DNA of 64,000 bases from assembly GCA_001683825.1 (NCBI GenBank), contig LXTR01000048.1:1-64000 (forward strand), read 5' to 3'. Positions within the stretch are counted from its first letter, which is position 1; the number at the start of each line of letters is the position of its first letter. This document shows positions 34,668 to 43,714 of this stretch, piece after piece. This DNA is from Flavobacteriaceae bacterium CP2B. GTDB lineage: Bacteria > Bacteroidota > Bacteroidia > Flavobacteriales > Flavobacteriaceae. The notes below the pieces were generated by a model. That model did no database searches and was not told the DNA's origin. It saw only the letters and a program-made list of their open reading frames with translations. The position numbers and the translations under genes are program-made.

Positions 34668-35930
34668 ATGGTTTTTATATACGCATTCAAAAATACGGTT
34701 TTCCTATGGCTTTTTGTATTTCTGGCCTGTGGAAAGCCTTTTAAAAAGAACCCGGAACAACCGGACCCCATCGCGACCTACCTCCTGGATTTCCAAAAAA
34801 GCCCCATTACCCCGGCCGCAAACCGTACAGCAGCCTACCTGCCCATGCTCAAAGGAAAAAAAGTGGGGGTGGTGGCCAATCAAACCAGTGTGATATTCAA
34901 GGATCTCCAGAAGCGGGGCCCCGATTCCCTGGGGTACACCCACCTGGTAGACTCCCTGCTTTCGCTTGGGGTTGTGGTGAACAGGGTTTTTGCCCCCGAA
35001 CACGGGTTCCGGGGGATGGCCGATGCCGGCGAGCACGTTAAGGATGGCCGGGACGCCACCACCGGCTTACCCATCATTTCACTCTACGGCTCCCAGCGCA
35101 AACCCGGGCCCGAACTGCTGCAGGGGCTGGATGTGGTTGTTTTTGACATCCAGGATGTGGGGGTGCGCTTTTACACCTATATCGCCACCCTGCAACTGGT
35201 CATGGAAGCCTGTGCCGAAAATAAGATCCCGGTGATGGTGCTGGACCGGCCCAATCCCAACGGGCATTACGTAGACGGCCCCACCATGGAATTGAAAAAC
35301 AAAGGCTTCCTGGGGCTCACCCCCATCCCGTTGGTCTATGGGATGACCATAGGGGAATACGCCCTGATGATCAACGGGGAGGGGTGGCTTGAGGGAGGGG
35401 TCAAGGCCGATCTTACCGTGGTCCCGCTGGAGCATTATACCCATGCCTCGGAATACAGGCTACCTATAAGGCCATCGCCCAACCTTCCCAACGACAGGGC
35501 CATCAACCTCTACCCCAGCCTGGGGCTTTTTGAGGGCACCAATGTCAATGCCGGGCGGGGCACAGAATTCCAGTTCCAGCGCTATGGCGCCCCTTTCATG
35601 GATTCCAGGGCCTATACGTTCAGCTATGTCCCCGAACCCAATTTCGGGGCCAAAAACCCGAAACAGGAGGGCCAACGCTGCTATGGGAAAAATCTTTCAG
35701 GGCACCCCGGGATGAACCGCGTATCGCTGGAATGGCTGCTGGATGCCTACCGGAACACGCCCCAGAAGGAAAAGTTTTTCAATACCGACGGGTTTACCAA
35801 ACATGCGGGCACCACTGCCCTCCAGAAACAGGTGGAAGCAAATTGGTCTGAAGCATCCATACGGGAAACCTGGGAGGAAGACCTGGAGCGTTTCAGGCAA
35901 ATCCGCGGAAAATACCTGCTTTACGAGTAA
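34668..35930 (+). CDS. DUF1343 exo-beta-N-acetylmuramidase (NamZ-like, GH171)
   Basis: A 420-aa lipoprotein: signal sequence ending LFVFLAC (Cys23). The two-domain DUF1343 fold shows its hallmarks: KGKKVGVVANQTSVI, VFAPEHGFRGMADAGEHV, FDIQDVGVRFYTYIATL with the presumed catalytic region, MVLDRPNPNGHYVDGP, and a C-terminal domain with NLYPSLGLFEGTNVNAGRGTEFQFQRYGAP. The family founder NamZ releases MurNAc from the non-reducing end of peptidoglycan fragments, so a role in wall recycling or feeding on bacterial debris is likely. It starts 3 bp from the divergent permease gene. Length is normal. Confidence 0.88.
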   Translation: MVFIYAFKNTVFLWLFVFLACGKPFKKNPEQPDPIATYLLDFQKSPITPAANRTAAYLPMLKGKKVGVVANQTSVIFKDLQKRGPDSLGYTHLVDSLLSLGVVVNRVFAPEHGFRGMADAGEHVKDGRDATTGLPIISLYGSQRKPGPELLQGLDVVVFDIQDVGVRFYTYIATLQLVMEACAENKIPVMVLDRPNPNGHYVDGPTMELKNKGFLGLTPIPLVYGMTIGEYALMINGEGWLEGGVKADLTVVPLEHYTHASEYRLPIRPSPNLPNDRAINLYPSLGLFEGTNVNAGRGTEFQFQRYGAPFMDSRAYTFSYVPEPNFGAKNPKQEGQRCYGKNLSGHPGMNRVSLEWLLDAYRNTPQKEKFFNTDGFTKHAGTTALQKQVEANWSEASIRETWEEDLERFRQIRGKYLLYE

Positions 35931-36772
35931 CTTTTTTGACCGGGCGCAATTGAAGTCGGCTTCCGGTACTTGTGGAAGGGCTGTTTGAGCAAGCCCAGCA
36001 CACTTCCGTTCTCCCGGCGATCGGGGAAGGTATCCACGCCGTATACAATGGCATCCCTGTCCAATTCCATATAGGTGCCCAACAAGCGGTCCCAGATCGA
36101 AAATATGTTCCCATAGTTAGAATCGGTATAGGGAAGCATATAGTGGTGGTGTACTTTGTGCATATCGGGAGAAACGATCAGCCATCTGATCGCCCGGTCT
36201 ACCTTCCTGGGGAGGCGGATGTTGGCATGGCTGAACTGGGTGGCAACGAGCGAGAGCGACTGGTAGAGCATGACCAGGGCGATAGGCGTGCCAATGATAA
36301 AAATCCCGAACCACGTAAAGACAAAGCGGATAAGGCTTTCTAACGGATGGTGCCGGTTGGCGGTGGTGGTGTCTACCTCATGGTCTGTATGGTGTACCAG
36401 GTGGATCATCCAAAGGGGCTTTACCTTGTGTTCCACATAATGGGGCAGGTATGCCCCGGCAAAGTCTAGCAGGAGTACCCCCAAAACCACGTACAGCCAC
36501 AATGGCATTGCCGGCAACCAATTGATGATGCCAAACCCGTGGGCAGCCACCCAGTCACTGGTTGTAAGGAATAGGAAAGCCAGGGCGAAGTTGATGGTGA
36601 TGGTCGTGAGGGTGAAAAAGAAATTGGGGACCGCATGCCGCCATTTTTTATAGGAAAAGCGAAACAGGGGCACCGTGCCTTCCAGTAACCAGAAGAGCGT
36701 TATCCCAGACACCAGGAGGATACTCCGGTGAGAGGAGGGGATGGTTTCAAAATACGTCAGGATGGCTTCCAT
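35921..36772 (-). CDS. Sterol desaturase / fatty acid hydroxylase family protein
   Basis: A 283-aa membrane di-iron protein with about five hydrophobic segments and the three expected His clusters: HYVEHKVKPLWMIHLVHHTDHEV (H-x3-H and HHxxH) in the middle and MHKVHHHYMLPYTDSNYGNIFSIWDRLLGTY near residue 215. Family members hydroxylate or desaturate lipids such as sterols, carotenoids or fatty acids using O2. It ends convergently with the NamZ-like gene, overlapping it by 10 bp. A near-consensus TACCTTTA lies just upstream of the ATG. The substrate is unknown. Confidence 0.85.
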   Translation of the reverse strand: MEAILTYFETIPSSHRSILLVSGITLFWLLEGTVPLFRFSYKKWRHAVPNFFFTLTTITINFALAFLFLTTSDWVAAHGFGIINWLPAMPLWLYVVLGVLLLDFAGAYLPHYVEHKVKPLWMIHLVHHTDHEVDTTTANRHHPLESLIRFVFTWFGIFIIGTPIALVMLYQSLSLVATQFSHANIRLPRKVDRAIRWLIVSPDMHKVHHHYMLPYTDSNYGNIFSIWDRLLGTYMELDRDAIVYGVDTFPDRRENGSVLGLLKQPFHKYRKPTSIAPGQKSYS

Positions 36773-36847
36773 AGGTTAAAGGTAAAAAAAAATCGCGCCG
36801 GATAGCGCCTGTTTTTTGCGGCTGCCTGCCCGGTGCCAGGGGTGGGT

Positions 36848-37342
36848 TCAGGCTTTTACCCGTTGCTTCATGGCCTCCACAATTTCGTAAGCCGCCGGGC
36901 ATATGGCGATATTTTTGAGGGTAAGCCTGCTTATTTGGTGGAACTTCTTGCGGTCGGTATGGGGAAATTCCCGGCAGGCTTTGGGGCGGACCTCGTATAT
37001 GCTGCAATAGTTATCCGGGCCCAGAAAGGTGCAGGGCACTTCCTGCAGTACATGGTCCTGTTCCTCGTCTAGCTGCAGGTAGTTTTCGATAAACCGGCCG
37101 GGTTTCATACGCAGGTGCCTGGCGATGCGTTCAATGTCGGCCCTGGTAAAAAGGGGGCCGGTAGTCTTACAGCAATTGGCGCATTGCAGGCAATCAGTCC
37201 GTTCAAAGGTTTCCCGGTGCAACTCCTGCATACGGGAGTCCAGGTCTTTGGGCGGCCTTTTCCGGAGTTTGGCAAAATACGCCTTGTTTTCCTTTTGTTT
37301 TTGTTGTGCCAATTGTGGCAGTCGCTGCAGTTGTTCGTCCAT
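36848..37342 (-). CDS. YkgJ family cysteine-cluster protein
   Basis: A 164-aa cytoplasmic protein from the Met at 37342; an earlier in-frame Met at 37402 adds a Pro/Gly-rich, non-conserved-looking stretch. The conserved cysteines are CLQCANCCKTTGP and C-x8-C-x9-C (CTFLGPDNYCSIYEVRPKACREFP), the presumed zinc or iron-sulfur ligands of the YkgJ (UPF0153) family. Function in the family is poorly defined. It is followed by the desaturase-family gene after 75 bp and is divergent from the methyltransferase gene. Confidence 0.85.
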   Translation of the reverse strand: MDEQLQRLPQLAQQKQKENKAYFAKLRKRPPKDLDSRMQELHRETFERTDCLQCANCCKTTGPLFTRADIERIARHLRMKPGRFIENYLQLDEEQDHVLQEVPCTFLGPDNYCSIYEVRPKACREFPHTDRKKFHQISRLTLKNIAICPAAYEIVEAMKQRVKA

Positions 37343-37490
37343 GGATCGGTGATATGGCATTCTGGGGACAGGCCCCGGCTCGCTTACTTCTCCAGGGCGC
37401 ATTTACAAGCAAAAGTACCTTTTTTAAGGGTACCAAAGGCCGGTGGATGTCAATAATTAGGTAGCTTTACCCTGCTGTAAAAACACGCTT

Positions 37491-38222
37491 ATGGGAATCG
37501 ATGTTTTTGGAAAGGCGTTGCTGGACTACCAAAAAGGGGTTTCAAAAGGGGACCTAACAACCTATCTCCGGCTTCGGGGCTATGAAGACGTAATAATCGA
37601 TACCATGTCTACGGCCTATCTTTTCAGGGGCTTCGGCACCATGCTCCAACTCGAGCAAACCGCCCTCCAGCAATGCCGTGGCAAAATCCTGGACATCGGT
37701 TGCGGGGCCGGAAGCCACAGCCTGTTCCTGCAGGAAAGCGGCAAAGAGGTGGTTGCCCTTGACAGCTCTCCCGGGGCTGTTGAAACCTGCCGGCTGAGAG
37801 GCCTCAGGCAGGTAGAGCACACCCCTGTAACGGACTATCATGGCACAAAATTTGATACTTTGCTCCTGTTGATGAACGGAATCGGGATCTCCGGGCGCCT
37901 TGGACGGCTAAAGGGGTTCCTCGGGCACCTGAAAAGCCTGCTGGCAAAAAACGGGCAAATCCTGTTGGATTCCAGTGATATCCGTTATATGTACCAGGAA
38001 AATGAAAGTAGTACATTCCATATACCGCAAGGAGCGCCCTACTACGGAGAGGCCCGCTTTGTCATGGAATACCAGGGTGAAAAAAGCGGCCCATTCCCTT
38101 GGCTTTACCTGGATTGCGACCGGCTCCGGAAAGTGGCGGCCTCCGTGGATTTGAGCTTTGAACTCGTCGGGCTGGGCGATCATTTCGACTATTTGGCGAA
38201 GCTCACCCATAAATCATACTAG
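37491..38222 (+). CDS. Class I SAM-dependent methyltransferase
   Basis: A 243-aa cytoplasmic methyltransferase. Motif I KILDIGCGAGSHSLFLQESG (about 65-84) and motif II VVALDSSPGAVETCRLRG are clear; motif post-I FDTLLLLMNGIGISGRLGRL and the motif III strand NGQILLDSSDI follow. The first 45 residues form a helical cap (FGKALLDYQKGVSKGDLTTYLRLRGYEDVI). The late portion (YYGEARFVMEYQGEKSGPFPWLYLDCDRLRKVA) is shared by a flavobacterial subgroup of unknown substrate. It stands alone, divergent from the YkgJ gene. Confidence 0.85.
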   Translation: MGIDVFGKALLDYQKGVSKGDLTTYLRLRGYEDVIIDTMSTAYLFRGFGTMLQLEQTALQQCRGKILDIGCGAGSHSLFLQESGKEVVALDSSPGAVETCRLRGLRQVEHTPVTDYHGTKFDTLLLLMNGIGISGRLGRLKGFLGHLKSLLAKNGQILLDSSDIRYMYQENESSTFHIPQGAPYYGEARFVMEYQGEKSGPFPWLYLDCDRLRKVAASVDLSFELVGLGDHFDYLAKLTHKSY

Positions 38223-38281
38223 AACCGTATCTTAGTCGTTGTAAAAACCGGGGGCAAGGTTTTGAAAAAGAAAATTGCTTT

Positions 38282-39073
38282 ATGAAAAAAATCGCATTAT
38301 TGCTGGTGCTGGGCGTTGCATTTGTAGCCTGTTCCAAAGATGGGGACGATGGGAACACCCCTACAACCCCGGTCAACAAATCGGCCAACCTCCTGGCCAC
38401 CGGTGCCTCTGCCAACGATATCCTTTCGAATGCTTCGTTTACCAGCCTGGTGATCGAGGTGGCCTATGTACAAAATTTCCAGCCCACCCAGGAATCCATG
38501 GACAATTTTGTCACCTTCCTCAGGGACCATACCTTCAAACAGGATATTACGATCAACTACAGGGCCCTGCCCTCTCCCGGGGAGGAAACCCTGACCCTCC
38601 AGGAAATTGCCGACCTGGAAAGTGAGAACAGGACCGAATACAATGACGGCACTACCCTTGCCATCTATATTTATTTTGCGGATGCCCCGGCAGACACAGA
38701 CGATGAAGCAACCGGGACCGTGACCCTGGGCGCGGTGTACCGCAACACTTCTATGGTGATACACGAAGTAACTATAAGGCAGTTGGCAGCCCGCAGTGCG
38801 TTTACCAGCCTGGCCGATGTGGAGACAGCCACGCTGAACCACGAGTTCGGACATTTGTTTGGCTTGGTAGACCTGGGGTCGCCGGAAATCAATCCGCATG
38901 AGGATACCGATTCTGAAAACCATTGTGACCGTTCCGGTTGCCTGATGCGGGCCGAACTCCAGTTTGGCTCGGGTATTATGAGCATGCTCGAAAGCCGGGC
39001 GGGCAAGGGGGTTGTTGTCCCCAGCCTGGATCCTGAATGCCTCCTGGATTTGCAGGCCAATGGCGGCAGGTAG
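38282..39073 (+). CDS. Lipoprotein metzincin-type zinc metalloprotease
   Basis: A 263-aa lipoprotein with signal peptide MKKIALLLVLGVAFVAC (Cys17) and an acidic, Thr/Pro-rich linker. The catalytic signature LNHEFGHLFGLVDLG at about residue 184 is an extended HExxHxxxxxD zinc site of the metzincin clan, and CLMRAELQF (about 220) follows at the place of a Met-turn. N-terminal to it lies a mixed alpha/beta domain with TLAIYIYFADAPADTDDEATGTVTLGAVYRNTSMVIHE. It is probably displayed on the cell surface or in the periplasm. The duplicated 212-bp elements follow 92 bp after the stop. Confidence 0.8.
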   Translation: MKKIALLLVLGVAFVACSKDGDDGNTPTTPVNKSANLLATGASANDILSNASFTSLVIEVAYVQNFQPTQESMDNFVTFLRDHTFKQDITINYRALPSPGEETLTLQEIADLESENRTEYNDGTTLAIYIYFADAPADTDDEATGTVTLGAVYRNTSMVIHEVTIRQLAARSAFTSLADVETATLNHEFGHLFGLVDLGSPEINPHEDTDSENHCDRSGCLMRAELQFGSGIMSMLESRAGKGVVVPSLDPECLLDLQANGGR

Positions 39074-39164
39074 GCGCTGGTGGCCGTTCGAAGGGGTCCG
39101 CCGTGTCCCTTGGGTGTTGTCTTGGAGCGAACGCGCTGAAAGAGAGGCCTGCAACGCTGAACTT

Positions 39165-39376
39165 TGGGGCCCTAAACCCCACCCCGGGTTCAAGCTACCC
39201 CCCACCACTGCAAAAAACCATCGGGATAAGCGGAAATAGTACCCCCTGCCAGGCACGCCACCATCCAGTTTACACATAGCGTTTCCCGATAGCAATCCCT
39301 GCAAAAGATAAACACCAGGGGCTTCCTGCAAGGTTTTGGCAGGGAACCGCGATAACTTCAGAACGGGGTGGGGTTA
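39165..39376. repeat. 212-bp duplicated element, copy 1
   Basis: This copy matches 39512-39723 over 212 bp with about five mismatches and no gaps (constant offset of 347). The ends are imperfect inverted repeats: AACCCCACCCCG near the left end against CGGGGTGGGGTT at the right end. Internal complementary arms (ATCGGG/CCCGAT, CCTGC/GCAGG) suggest a structured transcript. A minus-strand frame within it starts MQEAPGVYLLQG, but three of the four differences inside that frame change the amino acid, so it is probably not a conserved protein. Confidence 0.8.
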
Positions 39377-39511
39377 GGCACCCCCAGCCGATAGTCAGGC
39401 TTCTTTTCAATGGGAACATCCCTCCAGGGAAGCGAAAAAAAGTAACCGTGGGGCCCATTCATACCCAGCGATGCGCCATCGGGCCACGGCAGAGGCACTT
39501 TGCTTCGGCGG

Positions 39512-39723
39512 TGGGGCCCTAAACCCCACCCCGGGTTCAAGGTACCCCCCACCACTGCAAAAAACCATCGGGATAAGCGGAAAAAGTACCCCCTGCCAGG
39601 CATGCCACCATCCAGTTTACACATAGCGTTCCCCGATAGCAATCCCTGCAAAAGATAAACACCAGGGGCTTCCTGCAAGGTTTTGGCAGGGAACCTCGAT
39701 AACTTCAGAACGGGGTGGGGTTA
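39512..39723. repeat. 212-bp duplicated element, copy 2
   Basis: Second copy of the element at 39165-39376, same orientation, separated from it by 135 bp of non-repeated DNA. Both have the same inverted ends (AACCCCACCCCG / CGGGGTGGGGTT), as in a miniature mobile element or a dispersed structured repeat. No target-site duplication is obvious at either copy. Confidence 0.8.
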
Positions 39724-39845
39724 AGTACCCCAATCGTTTACCGGACCTCATTTTTTGCCCCAACCTGGCTTTGGGGGCCTGTAAAAAGTAGCGCCTGGCG
39801 GAAGGCAGGGATTACAGCCGTTCCCCAGGGGCCCAACCAAGGTGT

Positions 39846-40478
39846 CTATGGGATGTTCAGGTACTTGTGGGTCTGCAGGGATACACGCCATTTGGGATGG
39901 GCCATCACGTAATCGACAATCATGGGGGTTACCTTGTCACGAACACTCCACTCGGGCTGCAGGTAGAGGATACAGGAATCCGATACCTGCTCTGCCTGTT
40001 CTTCGGCAAATTGCAGGTCGTGTTTGTTATAAACGATCACTTTCAGTTCATCGGCCTTCTGATAAATATCCCCCACCGGGAGTTTGAGTTTCTTGGGAGA
40101 CAGGCAGATCCAGTCCCATTGCCCTGTCAGCGGGTAGGCCCCGGAGGTTTCGATATGGATCTGCAGGCCGCGGTCCTTCAGGGCCTCCGTAAGGGGCCCC
40201 ATATCCCAGGTAAGGGGTTCTCCCCCCGTCACCACAATGGTGTTGGAATACCGTTGCGCATTATCGGCAATCCCCTCTATGGCCGCAGGGGGGTGGGTGG
40301 CCGCGTTCCAACTTTCCTTGACATCGCACCAGTGGCACCCCACATCGCAACCACCAATCCGGATGAAATACGCAGCGGTACCCTTGTGGAAACCTTCCCC
40401 CTGTATGGTGTAAAACTCCTCCATAAGGGGCAGCATCAGCCCTTTATCGACCAACGTCATGACATCTTCTGTAACCAT
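39846..40478 (-). CDS. queE: 7-carboxy-7-deazaguanine synthase QueE
   Basis: A 210-aa radical SAM enzyme of queuosine and 7-deazapurine synthesis, converting 6-carboxytetrahydropterin to 7-carboxy-7-deazaguanine. Features: PLMEEFYTIQGEGFHKG at the start of the barrel, the compact cluster loop C-D-V-G-C-H-W-C (CxxxCxxC) binding the 4Fe-4S cluster, VVTGGEPL, and HIETSGAYP. The C-terminal YLQPEW and SLQTHKYLNIP are typical. The Bacteroidota -7 box TATCTTTG ends 4 bp before this ATG, so the Met at 40460 is a possible alternative start. Divergent from the HerA-like ATPase gene. Confidence 0.92.
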   Translation of the reverse strand: MVTEDVMTLVDKGLMLPLMEEFYTIQGEGFHKGTAAYFIRIGGCDVGCHWCDVKESWNAATHPPAAIEGIADNAQRYSNTIVVTGGEPLTWDMGPLTEALKDRGLQIHIETSGAYPLTGQWDWICLSPKKLKLPVGDIYQKADELKVIVYNKHDLQFAEEQAEQVSDSCILYLQPEWSVRDKVTPMIVDYVMAHPKWRVSLQTHKYLNIP

Positions 40479-40482
40479 GGCG

Positions 40483-40490
40483 CAAAGATA
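40483..40490 (-). promoter_or_regulatory. -7 promoter box of queE
   Basis: Minus-strand TATCTTTG, an exact consensus match, followed by CGCC and then the ATG of queE. Transcription would begin essentially at the start codon, implying a leaderless mRNA or use of the Met six codons further in. Confidence 0.4.
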
Positions 40491-40595
40491 CTATTATCCC
40501 GGCACTTGAAAGCGCCGGCCCAACTTCATTTTTTTGGGATTGTACCAATAGGCCATATTAGAAAAATTCCCCTATTTTTAACCAAAATTAGACCG

Positions 40596-42119
40596 ATGAG
40601 CACAAAGGATGATTTTTTCACCCATATTGAAAAAGGCTATACCACCAAAGGGGATTTTATCACCCTGGGCGCAGCCATGCTCAAGGGGGAAACCATCACA
40701 GGGGCCCATGTAAAAATCCCCTTGAAAACCCTGAACCGCCACGGTTTGATCGCCGGGGCCACGGGTACCGGCAAGACCAAAACCCTGCAGGTTTTGGCCG
40801 AAAACCTCTCGGAAAAAGGGATCCCGGTATTGCTGATGGACCTCAAGGGCGACCTCAGCGGCCTGGCACAACCCAGTCCGGGACACCCTAAAATTGACGA
40901 ACGGCACGCCAAAATAGGGCTGCCCTTTGAACCGAAGGCCTTCCCGGTAGAAATCCTGTCGCTCTCAGAACAGGATGGCGTGAAATTGCGGGCCACGGTA
41001 TCGGAATTCGGGCCTGTCCTTCTCTCGCGCATCCTGGACCTTTCCGAAACCCAGGAAGGGGTGGTGGCGGTCATCTTTAAATACTGCGATGACCACAAAC
41101 TGCCGCTGCTCGACCTGAAAGATTTTAAGAAAGTACTCCAATACGCCACCAACGAAGGCAAGAAGGAATTTGAAGAAGCCTATGGCCGTATCTCCACGAG
41201 TTCCACAGGGGCCATCCTCCGGAAGGTCATTGAATTGGAACAACAGGGGGCCGACCTGTTCTTTGGGGAAAAGTCGTTTGATGTAAACGACCTTACCCGC
41301 ATCGATAAGGATGGCAGGGGGTATATCAATATCATACGGCTAACCGATATACAGGACCGGCCCAAACTCTTCTCTACCTTTATGCTGAGCCTGCTGGCAG
41401 AGGTCTATGCGACCTTCCCCGAACAGGGCGATGCAGAACGGCCGGAACTCATCTTGTTTATTGACGAGGCGCACCTTATCTTCAAAGAAGCGTCTAAAGC
41501 CCTGCTGAACCAAATAGAGAGTATCGTAAAACTCATACGTTCCAAGGGGATCGGCCTGTATTTTGTAACCCAGAACCCCACAGACGTACCCGACGAGGTA
41601 CTGGCCCAACTGGGGTTGAAAGTCCAGCACGCGCTGCGGGCCTTCACGGCAAAAGACCGCAAGGCCATCAAATTAACCGCGGAGAATTATCCGCTTTCAG
41701 ACTACTACGATACCAAACAGGTACTTACCGCCCTGGGAATCGGGGAAGCCCTGGTAACCGCCCTGGACGAAAAAGGGAGGCCTACCCCCCTGGCAGCTAC
41801 CCTGCTAAGGGCCCCCATGAGCCGCATGGATATCCTGACAGACGCGGAACTGCGGGAGGTAATTGCCGCTTCTGCCCTGGTAAGGGCCTATAACGATCCC
41901 ATAGACCGGGAAAGCGCTTATGAGCTGCTGAACGAAAAAATTGAAAGGGCCGAAGTGGAAGCCAAAAAGGAAGAGGAAAAGGAAAGGAGCCGGGAAACAA
42001 GGCCCCGTGCATCGGGTAGCCGCAGAAGGAGTACACGTATGAACCCGGTGGTTAAAGTACTCACCAGCGCCACTTTTATAAGGGGGGTCATGGGGGTTCT
42101 TAAAAAAGTAATGCGATAG
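40596..42119 (+). CDS. HerA/YjgR-like DUF853 P-loop ATPase
   Basis: A 507-aa cytoplasmic ATPase. Walker A is GATGTGKTK (about 58-66), Walker B LILFIDEAHLI (about 286-296), and a sensor-type FVTQNPTDVPDEVLAQLG follows; LLMDLKGDLSGLAQ is characteristic of the DUF853 (YjgR) group of HerA-FtsK superfamily proteins. A charged Glu/Lys/Arg segment (about 450-490) precedes the C-terminal helix. The start at 40596 follows an A-rich leader; the frame is open upstream, but that part is antisense to queE. Role unknown in general; suggested to be DNA-linked. It heads a plus-strand gene series with a lipoprotein 7 bp downstream. Confidence 0.88.
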   Translation: MSTKDDFFTHIEKGYTTKGDFITLGAAMLKGETITGAHVKIPLKTLNRHGLIAGATGTGKTKTLQVLAENLSEKGIPVLLMDLKGDLSGLAQPSPGHPKIDERHAKIGLPFEPKAFPVEILSLSEQDGVKLRATVSEFGPVLLSRILDLSETQEGVVAVIFKYCDDHKLPLLDLKDFKKVLQYATNEGKKEFEEAYGRISTSSTGAILRKVIELEQQGADLFFGEKSFDVNDLTRIDKDGRGYINIIRLTDIQDRPKLFSTFMLSLLAEVYATFPEQGDAERPELILFIDEAHLIFKEASKALLNQIESIVKLIRSKGIGLYFVTQNPTDVPDEVLAQLGLKVQHALRAFTAKDRKAIKLTAENYPLSDYYDTKQVLTALGIGEALVTALDEKGRPTPLAATLLRAPMSRMDILTDAELREVIAASALVRAYNDPIDRESAYELLNEKIERAEVEAKKEEEKERSRETRPRASGSRRRSTRMNPVVKVLTSATFIRGVMGVLKKVMR

Positions 42120-42125
42120 CGTTTT

Positions 42126-42683
42126 ATGAAGAAGCAACGGATAGCAGCCCTTGGAGCTGTACTCCTGGTGTGTTTTCAATGCCGGGAAACGATAGATACC
42201 AATTTCCTGATCAGCAATGGCCAGGTAGGAAAACTCAGCCGCTCCAGCCGGGTAGGGGAACTCGAAACCATATTTGCCGCGGATTCCCTGGTGAATTCCG
42301 GCAGTGCCACGAGCCTGGGCACCGGCGATACACGGATAGAAATCTTTGAAAAGGGGGGGAAACCCCTGCTTTTGCTCACCCCCGCCACCGACAGCCTGGA
42401 ACGCATAGAAAATGTCCGGGTGATCGATCCGAGGTATACCACCGCCGAGGGGATAAGCCTCAAGAGTACCTTTAAGGATATCAGGGAAACCTACCCTATT
42501 CGCAAGATCATCACCTCGCTCAACAATGTGGTCATCCTGCCAAAAGGGAAAGACTTTTATTTTACCATCAGCCGGGAAGAATTGCCGGCCAGCCTGAGGT
42601 ATAACAAGGATGTCGAAATTGAAGAAGTGCAAATCCCCGACCAGGCCAGGATCAAATACCTCATGGTCGGCTGGGAGCACTAG
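42126..42683 (+). CDS. Putative lipoprotein of unknown function
   Basis: A 185-aa protein with a short signal sequence MKKQRIAALGAVLLVCFQC; Cys19 could be lipidated, though FQC is a poor lipobox. The mature protein is beta-rich with three strand-pair units (GELETIFAADSLVNSG, TRIEIFEKGGKPLLLLTP, NVVILPKGKDFYFTISREEL), reminiscent of small periplasmic proteins that sense or bind partners, but no family is recognised. It sits 7 bp after the HerA-like gene and 39 bp before the YitT gene, suggesting one transcript with unrelated products. Confidence 0.65.
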   Translation: MKKQRIAALGAVLLVCFQCRETIDTNFLISNGQVGKLSRSSRVGELETIFAADSLVNSGSATSLGTGDTRIEIFEKGGKPLLLLTPATDSLERIENVRVIDPRYTTAEGISLKSTFKDIRETYPIRKIITSLNNVVILPKGKDFYFTISREELPASLRYNKDVEIEEVQIPDQARIKYLMVGWEH

Positions 42684-42722
42684 CAAGGCAGGTGGAACGA
42701 ACCCCTGCCAAAAAACCACTGC

Positions 42723-43697
42723 ATGAATCCATTCCTACAATATATATTGCTGGAACGCGCCAAGCGGGAACTGAATAAAAAAGGGGTCAGGGCCGTCACC
42801 AAACGCCAACTGGTCCGTGAAATCAGGAGCGGGCAGGTAGAATTCGCCCACCTGTTGCGGGAGGTGCTCTTCCTGACCGTGGGTGTTTTTTCAGCGGGTT
42901 TTGGGCTAAAGGGCTTCCTGCTGCCCAACAGGTTCATAGACGGGGGCGCCACCGGTGTCTCCCTGCTCATACAGGTAATTTCAGACACCTCCCTGGGCCT
43001 GTTGCTGGTGTTGGTCAACCTTCCCTTTATCATGCTGGGCGCCAAAACCATCGGACGGAAATTCGCGATAAAAAGTGTGCTGGCGATTGTCGCCCTGGCG
43101 CTGGTGGTCCACTTTGTGCCCTATCCCATAGTGACTTCCGATAAACTCCTGATCGCGGTGTTCGGTGGATTTTTCCTCGGCCTTGGTATTGGTATGGCCA
43201 TGCGTGGCGGAGGGGTTATCGATGGTACTGAGGTACTGGCCATCTTCCTCAGCCGGAAATGGCACCTCACCGTTGGGGATGTCCTGCTGCTGATCAACAT
43301 CCTGATTTTTTCGGCAGGGGCCTGGCTGCTCAACGTGGAAACCGCCCTCTATGCGATCCTTACCTACCTGGCGGCAGCGAAAACGGTAGATTTTGTCGTA
43401 GATGGGGTCGAAGAATATATTGGGGTTACGATCGTCTCGGATAAATACGAGGAACTACGGTTGATGCTGACCAACAAGATGGGCAGGGCCTGCACCATCT
43501 ACCAGGGAAGGCGGGGCTACAGCAAATACGGGGAAGAACGGGTGGCCACGGAAATTATCTACACCGTTGTGACCCGGCTGGAACTGGCCAGGCTGAGCAC
43601 CGAAATCGATAAAATAGACAAGAAGGCCTTTGTGGTCATGGACGTGGTCAAAGACCTCAAAGGGGGCATGATCAAGAAGAAACCGCTCAAGAACTAA
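42723..43697 (+). CDS. YitT family membrane protein
   Basis: A 324-aa protein with a 45-residue basic N-terminal extension, five to six transmembrane helices (about 46-235; FSAGFGLKGFLLPNRFIDGGATGVSLLI is the YitT signature) and a C-terminal soluble DUF2179 domain (EEYIGVTIVSDKYEELRLMLTNKMGRACTIYQGRRGYS...). The family is widespread but its transport substrate is not settled. It lies in the plus-strand series starting with the HerA-like ATPase. Confidence 0.85.
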   Translation: MNPFLQYILLERAKRELNKKGVRAVTKRQLVREIRSGQVEFAHLLREVLFLTVGVFSAGFGLKGFLLPNRFIDGGATGVSLLIQVISDTSLGLLLVLVNLPFIMLGAKTIGRKFAIKSVLAIVALALVVHFVPYPIVTSDKLLIAVFGGFFLGLGIGMAMRGGGVIDGTEVLAIFLSRKWHLTVGDVLLLINILIFSAGAWLLNVETALYAILTYLAAAKTVDFVVDGVEEYIGVTIVSDKYEELRLMLTNKMGRACTIYQGRRGYSKYGEERVATEIIYTVVTRLELARLSTEIDKIDKKAFVVMDVVKDLKGGMIKKKPLKN

Positions 43698-43714
43698 ATT
43701 CCCCCATCCATATC

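Noticed and set aside
38297-39331. Long minus-strand frame overlapping the metzincin lipoprotein gene
   Set aside because: It is antisense to a well-supported gene, and its start lies in the duplicated 212-bp element; differences between the two copies do not preserve the protein.
39867-40595. Upstream extension of the HerA-like ATPase frame
   Set aside because: This part is antisense to queE; the ATPase family begins close to the Met at 40596.
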